From Acidimicrobiales bacterium (GTDB lineage: Bacteria > Actinomycetota > Acidimicrobiia > Acidimicrobiales > SHLQ01): DNA of 51,912 nt. Below the pieces are notes generated by a model. The model made no database searches. It saw only the letters and a program-made list of their open reading frames with translations, and was not told the DNA's origin. The translations under genes were made by a program, and so were the position numbers. The DNA is taken from contig JAHDDK010000007.1 of assembly GCA_020629375.1 (NCBI GenBank), positions 46,284-98,195 on the forward strand. The letters run 5' to 3'. Numbering within the stretch: the first letter of the stretch is position 1; every line of letters starts with the position of its first letter. Below are positions 7,802 through 15,923 of the stretch, piece by piece.

Positions 7802-8118
7802 CCGCCGATGATTGGACGCTGGCCGACAAGTGGCATGTCCGCATCTTCGAGCCCCGCCCCGACATCGGCGACCAGTTCATGCACGAGCCTTCCCTCTACT
7901 GGCCGCAGGTCTCCGAGCACACCCATGATGACCCGTGGCACTACGCCAACTGGTGGAAATGGGATCAGTTGGCCGAGGGCTCGACGATGGTCGCGGAACG
8001 GTGGACAGACGTTCCGATTGGGGTGATGCCGTCGGACGGCGAGTTGAGGGAGCTGCGAGGCTGGAAGCGCGAGCGCCACGTCCGCACGTGGACCGGCACC
8101 GAATGGGTGGAGACGTGA
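7798..8118 (+). CDS. hypothetical Trp-rich protein (106 aa)
   Basis: Start at ATG 7798 for the ATGA overlap. Tryptophan/histidine-rich (HDDPWHYANWWKWDQL). Its last residues TGTEWVET are nearly identical to those of the next gene (TGTKWVET), and the DNA there is also alike, so the two gene ends share ancestry by duplication or recombination. Function unknown. Confidence 0.6.
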   Translation: MTADDWTLADKWHVRIFEPRPDIGDQFMHEPSLYWPQVSEHTHDDPWHYANWWKWDQLAEGSTMVAERWTDVPIGVMPSDGELRELRGWKRERHVRTWTGTEWVET

Positions 8119-8330
8119 CGTTCGAGCCGCCCATGATCCTCGAGGTCTATCCGTATACGGGGTGCGACGACTTCTATGAGCTGAGAGCGCTCTGCCGCCT
8201 ATGCGACTGGGTCGAGGAGGCTGGCGCCGTTCACAGATCGTCGGTTGAATCCTCCCGCTGTCGACTTGAGGCCCTTCACCGGCTCCACACCGCCACCGCC
8301 TGCACCGGCACCAAATGGGTGGAGACGTGA
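8115..8330 (+). CDS. small protein with Cys-x2-Cys motif (71 aa)
   Basis: GTG start with GTGA overlap. Contains LRALCRLCDWVEEAGAVH with further Cys downstream, a likely metal site. Ends TGTKWVET, shared with the preceding gene. No family recognised. Confidence 0.55.
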   Translation: MTFEPPMILEVYPYTGCDDFYELRALCRLCDWVEEAGAVHRSSVESSRCRLEALHRLHTATACTGTKWVET

Positions 8331-8368
8331 CTGACCCCAAGTAAATACAGCAACGAAAGGCATCGACA

Positions 8369-8509
8369 ATGACAATTCCATACAACGCAGAGCAGCATCC
8401 ATGCGACTTCTGCGGCAAGACCGTGAACATCATGAAACCGCAGCACCGGCAAGACGTGAGTAGCGCAAAGCAAAAACCTCGCATCATCTGCCGAACCTGC
8501 TTCTTCTAA
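8369..8509 (+). CDS. 46-aa zinc-ribbon-like miniprotein
   Basis: ATG with GAAAGG at 8355-8360. CDFCGKT near residue 12 and CRTC near residue 41 form a Cys4 pair, the layout of a zinc ribbon. Basic middle (KQKPR). Likely nucleic-acid or protein binding; partner unknown. Confidence 0.65.
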   Translation: MTIPYNAEQHPCDFCGKTVNIMKPQHRQDVSSAKQKPRIICRTCFF

Positions 8510-8606
8510 CCAAGCAATAGACAAAGACCTTGTCGGCCCCGACTACCACCGGGCGCCCGCCCGAGGGCCGGCAACCAAACCAACACAGCAACAAAGGGCG
8601 CCACAC

Positions 8607-8861
8607 ATGCACACCGAATTCTCCCCGCCAAACGAATGGCGGGACGATGCCGCCTGCAAAGACAGCGACATCGACTTCTTTCCGACCGGCCCATACGACT
8701 CGCCGGAGCGACGACAATCCGAGATGGAGGCGCTGACCGTTTGTGCCTCGTGCCCGGTGCGCCGTGAATGTCGGGCGTGGGCCATGGGCGCCCCCGAAAT
8801 ATACGGCGTATGGGGCGGCCTCACAGAACAAGAGCGACGCGCCGTGGTCGGTGTCGGGTGA
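8607..8861 (+). CDS. whiB: WhiB-family iron-sulphur transcription regulator
   Basis: 84 aa. The four iron-sulphur cysteines are C17, C46, C49 and C55 (C...CxxC...C), followed by the family turn GVWGG at 67-71 and TEQERR. W11 and FFP before them also fit. WhiB-like proteins bind a [4Fe-4S] cluster and the primary sigma factor; they occur only in actinobacteria and their phages, so this gene is the best host marker in the window. AAAGGG at 8593-8598 is a likely ribosome site. Phage WhiB proteins can repress host whiB genes and affect septation or superinfection (for example WhiBTM4), which may apply here. Confidence 0.92.
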   Translation: MHTEFSPPNEWRDDAACKDSDIDFFPTGPYDSPERRQSEMEALTVCASCPVRRECRAWAMGAPEIYGVWGGLTEQERRAVVGVG

Positions 8862-9187
8862 TCCACGCCAAGACGCTCACCGATAAGATCGCCGACGCAT
8901 ACCGCACAACGGCACCCCGGCCCGACGTGCCCCTGCCTGTGGCGCCCGCGCCGCTGCCGGGGGCGTGGGCCGACCAGGCCGCATGTAAGGGCGAGCCCGT
9001 GTCGTGGTGGTATCCACCCCGAGGGAGCTGGGACAGCCGCAAGGCGCGCATGGCAAAATCAATATGCCTGACTTGCCCGGTTCGACGGGAGTGCGAATCT
9101 CACGCCGTGACGCACGGCGAGAAGGGCATCTGGGGCGGGGCGACGGAGTCCGAACGGCGGCGCGTCGTCGACCCTGGGGCGTCGTGA
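8858..9187 (+). CDS. second WhiB-family regulator
   Basis: 109 aa from GTG 8858 (GTGA overlap with the first). Cysteines C43, C70, C73, C79, then GIWGG at 90-94 and TESERRR. The N-terminal extension of about 35 residues is proline-rich. The spacing C43-x26-C70 is similar to its neighbour, so the pair may be tandem paralogues, but the sequences have diverged outside the motifs. Two WhiB-like genes in a row suggest either heteromeric control of the phage promoters or one copy for host takeover; both are inference. Confidence 0.88.
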   Translation: MIHAKTLTDKIADAYRTTAPRPDVPLPVAPAPLPGAWADQAACKGEPVSWWYPPRGSWDSRKARMAKSICLTCPVRRECESHAVTHGEKGIWGGATESERRRVVDPGAS

Positions 9188-11241
9188 GCGCGCTCCAGCG
9201 CCGGGAGGCCCGAGGGGTCTTCGACATCGAGCCATTCGACGATCGCCATGACCTGATGCTCGATGTCGTCGCCACACGGCTACACCCAGACGACCACAAC
9301 GCCTACCGGCTGCGAATCTCCGGCATGGACGCCGCTGAGCGTGCCGAGTACGACCGGGAGGTCGGCCGAAAGCTCATCGAAGCCCACAACGACGGCCTGC
9401 AATACCGCATCGTCGGCGACCTTCGGGAAGGGCGCGCCGTCGTTGTCGACCCCAAGATGATCGGCAACGCCACGCCCGAGCCGTTCCCCATCGAGGTCTT
9501 TCCACCGGTCGTGCGCGACATGATCGAATCCGAATCACGGGCCATACAGACATCGATCGACCTGCCGGCGATGGTGGCACTCGGGTTGGCCGCAACGATT
9601 GCCAACCATCGCCAGCTCGCCGTTCAGTCCGGATCATGGCGCCAGCGCTGCAACCTCTACCTCGTCGTAGCGCTGCCACCGGGCGCAGGGAAGTCCCCGG
9701 TGTTCAAGCGCATGTCCGAGCCGGTCGAACAGTTCGCCAACGACCTCGAGCAGCGATCGAAGGCCGACATCGTCAAGCTCATGGCCCGCAAGGAGCTACT
9801 AAAGAAGAAGGTCGACCACGCGGGGAACAAGCTACGGGGCCCGACGCCGACGCCTGAGGATGAGAAGGCGTACGAGGCCGCGATCTCTGAGCACATGGAG
9901 TACGAAGTTCCGAGCGACCCGTACACGCTTTACGGCGGCACGGACATGACGCAGGAGGCGTTTAAGGACGTGCTGCGCTCCAACGGCGGGACCATGTCGA
10001 TCATCTCCGACGAAGGGGGGTTCTTCTCGAACCTGTCTCGATACCTGAAGCCGGGCCAGACCCCAGAGATGGACGGAGTACTGCACTCGTGGGACGGCGG
10101 CACCGTCTCGGTCACGAAGGTCTCGAAGAAGTACAAGATCAAGAACGCCCACGCCACAATGATGTTTTGCGTGCAGCCGATCGTGCTGCGCCAGCTCCTC
10201 GGCAACGACGTAATGGTCGGGCGCGGCTTGGCGGACCGTTTCATGTGTTGCGCACCTCCGTCTCTGGTTGGCGAGCGGGACTTCATTCACGAGCATGAGC
10301 GGGACCTGGTGGCGGGCGCTAATTACGACGAGTTCATGGCGAAGCTGTGCGCCGTCGACTTCAAGGGTGCGACGATTCATGCGTCAGAGGGGGCTCGCCG
10401 GCTATTCGCTCAGTGGCGTCAGAAGAACGAGAACCGGATCTACTCGGGTGAGTACGGCGACATCCCGGGGATGATTGCCAAGGTCAACGCTTCGACGATG
10501 CGGGTGGCCGGACTGCTCCACCTGTTGTGGGGTGATTCGGATCGGACCGAGCTGTCCGAGGTGCGGATGGGTCAAGCGATCGCCGTCGGCGAGTACTGGC
10601 TAGCGCATGCGCTTCGGATCATCGCCGAGAACTATGTGGATCACGTCGACTCGGGTGCGCTGAAGATGTTGGAGTGGATGCAACGGCAGGATTCCGTCGA
10701 GTTCACGATGCGGGATTTGTGTCGTGGGGGGGCGACGAAGCGCAGCCACGGGAGCGCGGTTGCCGACATCAAACCACTCGTGAAGAGGATGCTGGAGTAT
10801 GGCTGGATCAGCACAAGTGACGAGCTTTGGGAGTCGCCGATCCGAGATAGCGAGCCCACCACTTTCTGCGTTCTGGTGTCGGACAGTGTCGGACAGCAAA
10901 AACCCCATATCGCCAATTATGCCACGGATCGTGGGAATCAAGATCACTCTCTGCGGAACGGTGTCGGACAGTCGGACAGTCGAACAGTCCTTAAAACCAC
11001 TTTTGAAGAGTCTTCTTCTTTATTGATTTCCCAAGGAATCAACGATTTCGAGTCGGAGGACGTGACGGCCGTCACGGGTTTGCGAAATGAAAGGCCGAAT
11101 GGTGTCCGACTGTCCGACAAACACGAACGCAAAGTGGTAATCGGTCCTGTGGATAACTCCGACGATGAGCCTGAACCGCCCCTCGTTCGCCACGAGATCA
11201 CGGGCGCCGAGATCCGTCGAGACGGTGGAGGATTGCTGTGA
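9184..11241 (+). CDS. DUF3987-type primase/helicase-like ATPase
   Basis: 685 aa from GTG 9184, chosen for the GTGA overlap; the frame is open upstream but that is a shadow of the WhiB gene. The segment from about 105 (PPVVRDMIESES, DLPAMVALGLAATIANHR) to a Walker A PPGAGKSP at about 165-172, then SDEGGFFSNLSRYLKPG, matches the DUF3987 family, phage and plasmid replication proteins with a helicase-like ATPase domain. A C-terminal winged-helix-like region (MLEWMQRQDSVEFTMRDL) precedes a low-complexity linker. No DNA polymerase gene is seen in this window. Confidence 0.8.
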   Translation: MSALQRREARGVFDIEPFDDRHDLMLDVVATRLHPDDHNAYRLRISGMDAAERAEYDREVGRKLIEAHNDGLQYRIVGDLREGRAVVVDPKMIGNATPEPFPIEVFPPVVRDMIESESRAIQTSIDLPAMVALGLAATIANHRQLAVQSGSWRQRCNLYLVVALPPGAGKSPVFKRMSEPVEQFANDLEQRSKADIVKLMARKELLKKKVDHAGNKLRGPTPTPEDEKAYEAAISEHMEYEVPSDPYTLYGGTDMTQEAFKDVLRSNGGTMSIISDEGGFFSNLSRYLKPGQTPEMDGVLHSWDGGTVSVTKVSKKYKIKNAHATMMFCVQPIVLRQLLGNDVMVGRGLADRFMCCAPPSLVGERDFIHEHERDLVAGANYDEFMAKLCAVDFKGATIHASEGARRLFAQWRQKNENRIYSGEYGDIPGMIAKVNASTMRVAGLLHLLWGDSDRTELSEVRMGQAIAVGEYWLAHALRIIAENYVDHVDSGALKMLEWMQRQDSVEFTMRDLCRGGATKRSHGSAVADIKPLVKRMLEYGWISTSDELWESPIRDSEPTTFCVLVSDSVGQQKPHIANYATDRGNQDHSLRNGVGQSDSRTVLKTTFEESSSLLISQGINDFESEDVTAVTGLRNERPNGVRLSDKHERKVVIGPVDNSDDEPEPPLVRHEITGAEIRRDGGGLL

Positions 11242-11324
11242 GCTATCGACTCGCATATCTCCGTGCTGGATACGGGCCCCATGTTCGACCCCCCTGCCAT
11301 AGTCACGGCCCATGCAGGCGTTGA
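11238..11324 (+). CDS. possible 28-aa linking ORF
   Basis: GTG start overlaps the preceding stop as GTGA and the frame runs into the next gene. Composition (Arg, Pro, His, Cys) looks only weakly protein-like. Listed because coupling is the rule in this genome. Confidence 0.2.
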   Translation: MSYRLAYLRAGYGPHVRPPCHSHGPCRR

Positions 11325-12013
11325 CGATCGACGGGCCCCGCTGGGCCGCGGCACACAAGACCATCTCGACCACTATCGGCAAGGACAAGGCCGACCCCGA
11401 CACAAACCAAATCATTTGGGTTCGGTACTGGGAGGGCGACGGCATCGAGCTATCGACGTTCGACAAGACCCGGGTCTCGGTCGCCTATGTGGGCCAGACT
11501 GCCGACGGGATCCGCCCCGATCGTGTCGCCGACTACACGGCGACCATTCGGGCTAATCCAATGTGGCACCATCTCTCCGCGGCGGCGGGCCGTGATTCCG
11601 ATCAGCTCATTAAGGTCGCCCCGTTCATCGCCGACATGCAGGCGACATTTCCGGGAATGGAGTCGCCGCCGGGACTAAGGGCGACCCTCGACGGCATCGA
11701 GGGCACTTTCGAGGCGTCGGCCAAGGGCACTGAGACGATGCACTCCGAGCCATGGCTGTCGTTCATCGAGTCCGTCGATCCAGCGCCGTCGAGTCAACTC
11801 TCGGCAACGCAACCGACCTTCAAGGCCGTGGCCGACATGGCTTCGGTCGTCGGCCCGATCCTCATCACAACCGGTACGAAGTCGGGCGTCGGCTCCGTCG
11901 TGACGCTGACGCCTGCCGAGCCGGACGCCCTCGGCTTCGAGTTCGTTTCGCTGATGTCGTGGTCGCCTCGAGAGGCGCCGAGCTCCCCGCCCGACCTTGA
12001 GGCCGTGGGCTAG
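11312..12013 (+). CDS. hypothetical protein, possibly a sliding-clamp-like fold (233 aa)
   Basis: Contains a first half with ALTIDGPRW...IIWVRYWEGDGIELSTFDKTRVS and a second half with GTFEASAKGTE...FKAVADMASVV...GSVVTLTPAEPDALGFEFVSLM. The repeated pattern of a DG-x-ELS-x-FD strand, a helix FKAVADM, and a final Asp-Gly-Phe strand recalls two-domain DNA clamps (DnaN/T4 gp45 size, about 230 aa). It lies directly after the DUF3987 replication gene. This is a weak fold guess; no clamp signature residue can be proved by eye. Confidence 0.4.
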   Translation: MQALTIDGPRWAAAHKTISTTIGKDKADPDTNQIIWVRYWEGDGIELSTFDKTRVSVAYVGQTADGIRPDRVADYTATIRANPMWHHLSAAAGRDSDQLIKVAPFIADMQATFPGMESPPGLRATLDGIEGTFEASAKGTETMHSEPWLSFIESVDPAPSSQLSATQPTFKAVADMASVVGPILITTGTKSGVGSVVTLTPAEPDALGFEFVSLMSWSPREAPSSPPDLEAVG

Positions 12014-12016
12014 GCC

Positions 12017-12580
12017 GTGACCGAAGACGACCCTGACGCATGGGGCGAGGACCTCGGCGATCTGACGCACCCGAGCGATCGACGTGACGTCAATGGAACA
12101 TACGTGTGTCGTTACGACGACTGCGGCGCCACCTTTGACTCACTGAAGTCACTTTCACTGCACGAGACCGGTTCACACACGACCGTGACGTGTCGCATCT
12201 GCGGGGACAGCGTCGGCATTCGTGGCCTGTCGAAGCACGAGGAGATGTGTCGCCACATCGAGTCGGGGGCATTTGACGACATCTTGCCCCGTGACGCACT
12301 GCGTGCCCGCCTTCGGGATTGGCTGGAACGTGCCGACGTGCACGTCGATCGGCCCAATGTGTTCTGCATCGTGTGCGAGGAGGGCGAGCCCGAGTTCGTA
12401 CGTGACGTGGCCATTGCCGGACGCATCCGGGACCGGGGCGCCTGTTTCTTGTTCCCGGCGTGCCGCATATCGCCCGAACTGTTTCGGGCGACTCCACGTC
12501 GTGACCGACGGACCGGCACGCAAGCCGTCACCGATGCCGCCAAGTCGACCTATGAGGCGCCGTTGCTGGGGGGGTCGTGA
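12017..12580 (+). CDS. C2H2 zinc-finger protein
   Basis: 187 aa, GTG start. A classical C2H2 finger YVCRYDDCGATFDSLKSL...HETGSH (Cys-x4-Cys-x12-His-x4-His, residues about 31-55) is followed at once by a second, C2HC-like unit CRICG...KHEEMC. A third Cys pair, FCIVCEEGE, lies near residue 117. C2H2 fingers are uncommon in bacterial viruses and point to DNA, RNA or protein binding. It is GTGA-coupled to the next gene. Confidence 0.7.
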   Translation: MTEDDPDAWGEDLGDLTHPSDRRDVNGTYVCRYDDCGATFDSLKSLSLHETGSHTTVTCRICGDSVGIRGLSKHEEMCRHIESGAFDDILPRDALRARLRDWLERADVHVDRPNVFCIVCEEGEPEFVRDVAIAGRIRDRGACFLFPACRISPELFRATPRRDRRTGTQAVTDAAKSTYEAPLLGGS

Positions 12581-12771
12581 CTCTGCCGCCACTCTTGGAG
12601 TTTCAGAAGCTCGTCGCCGAGGGTCTGCGTACTGTCGGCGAGTCGGCAGTGGAGCACCCTGAAGGGTTTGCACTGCACGTTGCCGAGGCCATGCACAATG
12701 TCGGCCTCGTGGTGACCCGTGACGAGGAGGTGGCGCCGTGCCTTGAGGCAAGCGACGACGGCCGCCCGTGA
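12577..12771 (+). CDS. small hypothetical protein (64 aa)
   Basis: GTG start, GTGA coupling on both sides. Mostly helical (LLEFQKLVAEGLRTVGES, FALHVAEAMHNVGLVV). No family recognised. Confidence 0.55.
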   Translation: MTLPPLLEFQKLVAEGLRTVGESAVEHPEGFALHVAEAMHNVGLVVTRDEEVAPCLEASDDGRP

Positions 12772-12827
12772 GTCGGCCGAAACCAACACCGAAACCCAAG
12801 ACGACGCCGAAGGGGTCAAAGAAGTGA
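12768..12827 (+). CDS. 19-aa basic proline/lysine peptide
   Basis: Reads SRPKPTPKPKTTPKGSKK after the GTG start and is joined to both neighbours by GTGA overlaps, with no free bases between genes. Similar short Pro/Lys peptides can bind nucleic acid. Too short to judge by composition alone. Confidence 0.4.
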   Translation: MSRPKPTPKPKTTPKGSKK

Positions 12828-13021
12828 CTGACGCGCCGACAGTGCACCGGTGGGACGGCCGACCATACCGGGGTCGTCGAGGTCGCCACCTCGAACGATA
12901 CGCCCAGCACTTCTTCATCGTTCAGGGCCTCAAGGGTCGGGAGTCCGAGCCGTTTATGGGGCACCGAATTCAATTCCACCGTGAGGCCATGGACCGGGAA
13001 CTGGAGAAGTTCAATCGATGA
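12824..13021 (+). CDS. small hypothetical protein (65 aa)
   Basis: GTG 12824 chosen because it overlaps the preceding mini-gene. Sequence has a basic start (RWDGRPYRGRRGRHLERY) and a segment FMGHRIQFHREAMDRELEKF. Ends in an ATGA overlap. Function unknown. Confidence 0.5.
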   Translation: MTDAPTVHRWDGRPYRGRRGRHLERYAQHFFIVQGLKGRESEPFMGHRIQFHREAMDRELEKFNR

Positions 13022-13293
13022 CTGACGTTCTCCTGCTCGCCCTCGTGGCGCTGTTCGGGTCATACCTCGTCGTCGACGCTGACGTTTTTGCGCCGATCCT
13101 TGATCCCGTCGAGCGCTGGGCCGAGCAGTCGTGGGCATGGCTGCATACCGGGATGACTTGCACGATGTGCACCGGAACGTGGGCGACGCTCGTGGTGGCG
13201 GCCATGTACTGGGGCAGGTTCGACCTTGTCGATATCGTCGCCGCCAATGGCGTGCACTACGCCATGCGAACAGCCGAGGAGGCAATGGCGTGA
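13018..13293 (+). CDS. DUF1360-like membrane protein (91 aa)
   Basis: N-terminal membrane span (VLLLALVALFGSYLVVDADV) and a second hydrophobic segment after the motif TCTMCTGTWATLVVAA. CxxC-x-G-x-W just before a membrane span is the pattern of DUF1360 proteins, found in phages and Gram-positive bacteria without known function. Ends with GTGA overlap. Confidence 0.6.
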   Translation: MTDVLLLALVALFGSYLVVDADVFAPILDPVERWAEQSWAWLHTGMTCTMCTGTWATLVVAAMYWGRFDLVDIVAANGVHYAMRTAEEAMA

Positions 13294-13400
13294 GGCCAAC
13301 GGTTGACCATCGAATCGTCGAGACGCTGGAGCTGATGGCTGGAATCATCGACGATATCAGTTCGAGAGGCCCGGGGGTAGCTAGATGGCGTACAAGGTGA
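13290..13400 (+). CDS. 36-aa hypothetical protein
   Basis: GTG start, overlapping the previous stop; runs 16 bases into the next gene. Begins VRPTVDHRIVETLELMAGI, probably helical. Confidence 0.4.
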   Translation: MRPTVDHRIVETLELMAGIIDDISSRGPGVARWRTR

Positions 13401-13657
13401 CCGACCACGGCGACGGCACGCTCAGTGTCGGATGTGGGTGTCGTGGCAAGAAGGACGTGACCATGACCGTCGAACATGTGCAGCGTATGGCTTCAGAGAA
13501 CCACGACATCGACAAAGCCGCTGCCGCTGTCGGCGTTCCAGGTGCGCAGCGGTCTGGCCGTCGCGCCATGAACGCCGTGATGGCCTGGGCGGTGGACGGT
13601 GGTCACGTGGCCATCGACGACGTGCCTAACGGGTGGACGGTGAAGGGAACACAATGA
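13385..13657 (+). CDS. hypothetical protein (90 aa)
   Basis: Starts MAYKVTDHGDGTLSVGCGCRG, a beta-hairpin with Cys-x-Cys, then helices (ASENHDIDKAAAAVGVPGAQ) that resemble a small helix-turn-helix. ATGA overlap with the small terminase gene suggests co-translation. Function unknown. Confidence 0.6.
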   Translation: MAYKVTDHGDGTLSVGCGCRGKKDVTMTVEHVQRMASENHDIDKAAAAVGVPGAQRSGRRAMNAVMAWAVDGGHVAIDDVPNGWTVKGTQ

Positions 13658-14085
13658 AGCCGGAACGTGACCTCGACTATGAGCTGACCTGCGCCGAGGC
13701 ACTGCGCCTCAAGTGCTCGGGCAAGACGTACGAACAGATCGGCGTCATTCAGGAGTGCTCGAAGTCGACGGCGTACCGGCGTTGCGAGAGCGGACTCGAC
13801 GCCATGCGACCTCACGCGGATTACGACGAATACCGAGCCCGTCAGCTCACCGAGATTGAGGCGATGCGTACTTCTCTGTTCAGTGTGGCACGAGATCAAG
13901 GGCACGAGTGGAGCGAGCGCATGGACGCCGTAGACCGTGTGGTGAAGCTGCACGACCGAGAGTCGAAGCTTCTGGCGCTCGACAAGGCGCCGACACCCAT
14001 CGAGGAAGCCGCTCGAGAATTGGCCAACGCCTCACCCGAGGAGATCGCCGCCGAACTCGATCGGCGCAACGCCGTGCGTGGCTGA
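13654..14085 (+). CDS. terS: terminase small subunit
   Basis: 143 aa. N-terminal helix-turn-helix LKCSGKTYEQIGVIQECSKSTAYRR (about 20-44) for binding the packaging site, then two long helices with RMDAVDRVVKLHDRESKLLALDKAP, the oligomerisation part common to TerS proteins, which usually ends in a LLGLD-like motif. Immediate overlap with TerL supports the call. Start at ATG 13654 for the ATGA overlap. Confidence 0.8.
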   Translation: MKPERDLDYELTCAEALRLKCSGKTYEQIGVIQECSKSTAYRRCESGLDAMRPHADYDEYRARQLTEIEAMRTSLFSVARDQGHEWSERMDAVDRVVKLHDRESKLLALDKAPTPIEEAARELANASPEEIAAELDRRNAVRG

Positions 14086-15652
14086 CCTTTCGACGCTGTC
14101 CGACTGGCAACTGCGGGCACGGCTGGAGAGTCACGGGGTCAAGGCCGAGGCGTCTGCCGACGCTGTAAACGAACTGCCCTCCGAGTGGGTCGCCCGGTGC
14201 ATGCCTTCGGTCAAGCTCGACCCGTATCAGATTGAGATCATCGACGCCGTAGCGACACACCAGCGTGTCGCAGCCCGTGGCCCTCGTGGCCTCGGTAAGA
14301 CGATGCTCTCGTCGATCGTCGTGCTCTGGTTTGCGTCCACCCGTGAGGTCGCCGGCGTCGACTGGAAGATCGTCACCACGTCGGGCTCGTGGTATCAGCT
14401 CAAGACCTTTCTCTGGCGCGAGATTCACAAGTGGGCCCGTCGTGTCGATTGGGACGCTGTCGGACTGCCGAAGTGGCGAGACGGCGAAGAGCTACTGAAG
14501 ACCGGCATCGAGTTGACGCACGGCGCAGCGTCAGCGACATCGCCAGACAAACCAGACATGATCGAGGGCGCTCACGGCGACAGCGTGCTCGTGTTGTTCG
14601 ACGAGTCGAAGATCATCTCGACCGAGGTGTTCGATGCCGTCGAGGGCATCTTCTCCAACGTCGGCAACAAGCAGGGCGCCGAAGGGTTTGCGCTCGCCGT
14701 GTCGACACCGGGGCCACCTATCGGCAGGTTCTACGACATCCACTCTCGCAAACGTGGTACGGAGAAGTGGTGGACTCGACACGTCACGCTCACCGAATGC
14801 CAAGACGCCGGCCGCATTGACGAAGATTGGCCACAGGAGCGAGCCGAGGCGTGGGGCGTGGACTCGCCGATGTATCGCAACCACGTCCTCGGCGAGTTCG
14901 CAGCCGACGACGAGAACAGCCTGATACCGCTAGCGTGGGTCGAAGCTGCGATGCAGCGATGGAGAGAATGGGACGACGACGGACGCCCGAACCCATCAGG
15001 TGGCATCCGGTTCGGTGTCGACGTCGCACGGCAGGGTTCCGACCGGTCAGTGATTGCGCGCAAGCGTGGCGCTTACATCACCGACATCGAGACCGAGGAC
15101 TACACCGACAACGTGTCTGAATTGGGCGACCGTGTGGCGTCCATGATGAACGCCACGTCGCTCTCTACGTCAGCCTGTGTCGACGCCGACGGCATGGGGG
15201 CGGGCACAGCCGACCGTATGCGTACTGTGATGGGGGATGGTCGGGTCACGGTCTTTCACGGTGGCGCCCATGATGATTGGACGGACGTCTCGGGCGAACT
15301 TCGGGCGTTCAACAACCGTAGCGCTGCCTGGTGGAACCTGCGAGAGCTGCTGGACCCGGCACTAGAGCGCTATGGGCCGAGGCTTGCCCTGCCGCCTTCG
15401 GAGCGACTACTCGGCGATCTGACGGCACCCAAGCGAGTCTCTGACGCATCCGGCAAGATCCGTGTCGAGTCGAAGGACCAGACGAAGAAGCGACTCGGAC
15501 GGTCACCCGATGAGGGTGACGCCGTTGTCTATGCGTGCTGGACTCCACCGCCCGAGCCACCACCGCCGACCGAGTGGGTCGGCTATGCGCCGGGGAACGA
15601 TCCGGGCCAGTCGTCGACGCCGAAGCAATACAAGCGCAGTCGAGGCCGGTGA
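14078..15652 (+). CDS. terL: terminase large subunit
   Basis: 524 aa, GTG start overlapping TerS. ATPase: Walker A GPRGLGKT at 68-75, Walker B VLVLFDESK at 170-178 with E176 as likely catalytic glutamate. Nuclease: FGVDVARQGSDRS around D315, second acidic site CVDADGMGAG around 367-376, and a third near DEGDAVVYA. This packages DNA into the prohead together with the portal. Length is usual for the family. Confidence 0.93.
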   Translation: MADLSTLSDWQLRARLESHGVKAEASADAVNELPSEWVARCMPSVKLDPYQIEIIDAVATHQRVAARGPRGLGKTMLSSIVVLWFASTREVAGVDWKIVTTSGSWYQLKTFLWREIHKWARRVDWDAVGLPKWRDGEELLKTGIELTHGAASATSPDKPDMIEGAHGDSVLVLFDESKIISTEVFDAVEGIFSNVGNKQGAEGFALAVSTPGPPIGRFYDIHSRKRGTEKWWTRHVTLTECQDAGRIDEDWPQERAEAWGVDSPMYRNHVLGEFAADDENSLIPLAWVEAAMQRWREWDDDGRPNPSGGIRFGVDVARQGSDRSVIARKRGAYITDIETEDYTDNVSELGDRVASMMNATSLSTSACVDADGMGAGTADRMRTVMGDGRVTVFHGGAHDDWTDVSGELRAFNNRSAAWWNLRELLDPALERYGPRLALPPSERLLGDLTAPKRVSDASGKIRVESKDQTKKRLGRSPDEGDAVVYACWTPPPEPPPPTEWVGYAPGNDPGQSSTPKQYKRSRGR

Positions 15653-15695
15653 TTCCACGCCTGCCACGTTTGTCCTACCTGCCACAGTGTCGGCC

Positions 15696-15923
15696 GTGAC
15701 AATTGCTGACGCCCTCTCACAACCTCCACCACCTACACGCAACACTGCAGGCGTCCCCGTCCAGAAGCGTCTTGAGCGCCTCGACAGGTCCGACCGTGAA
15801 GCGGTGCTGTCAGTCCTTCACAATGACGAATACGGCGCCAACCAGGCGGCCGAAATTCTGACCGAGGCGGGGTTCTCGATCAACAAGACCACCGTGCGGT
15901 CGTGGCGTCGGAAGAACGCATGA
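15696..15923 (+). CDS. small helix-turn-helix protein (75 aa)
   Basis: From GTG 15696. The body QKRLERLDRSDREAVLSVL then NQAAEILTEAGFSINKTTVR ends SWRRKNA, the shape of a DNA-binding helix-turn-helix with a basic tail. A 16-aa GTGA-coupled mini-ORF (15649-15699) links it to TerL and there is no separate ribosome site. Possibly a packaging accessory or regulator. Confidence 0.55.
   Translation: MTIADALSQPPPPTRNTAGVPVQKRLERLDRSDREAVLSVLHNDEYGANQAAEILTEAGFSINKTTVRSWRRKNA

Noticed and set aside
8510..8606. Terminator in the 97-base gap before the first WhiB gene
   Set aside because: GC-rich words (gggcgcccgcccg) can pair in several weak ways but no clear stem was found.
9004..9183. Longer N-terminus for the DUF3987 protein
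   Set aside because: This stretch is an alternative frame of the second WhiB gene; GTG 9184 overlaps its stop as GTGA.
12719..12823. Longer form of the 65-aa protein
   Set aside because: The extension is a shadow of the 64-aa and 19-aa frames, and GTG 12824 gives the usual coupled start.
15649..15699. 16-aa ORF between TerL and the helix-turn-helix gene
   Set aside because: Coupled at both ends but too short and without a ribosome site; mentioned only with its neighbour.
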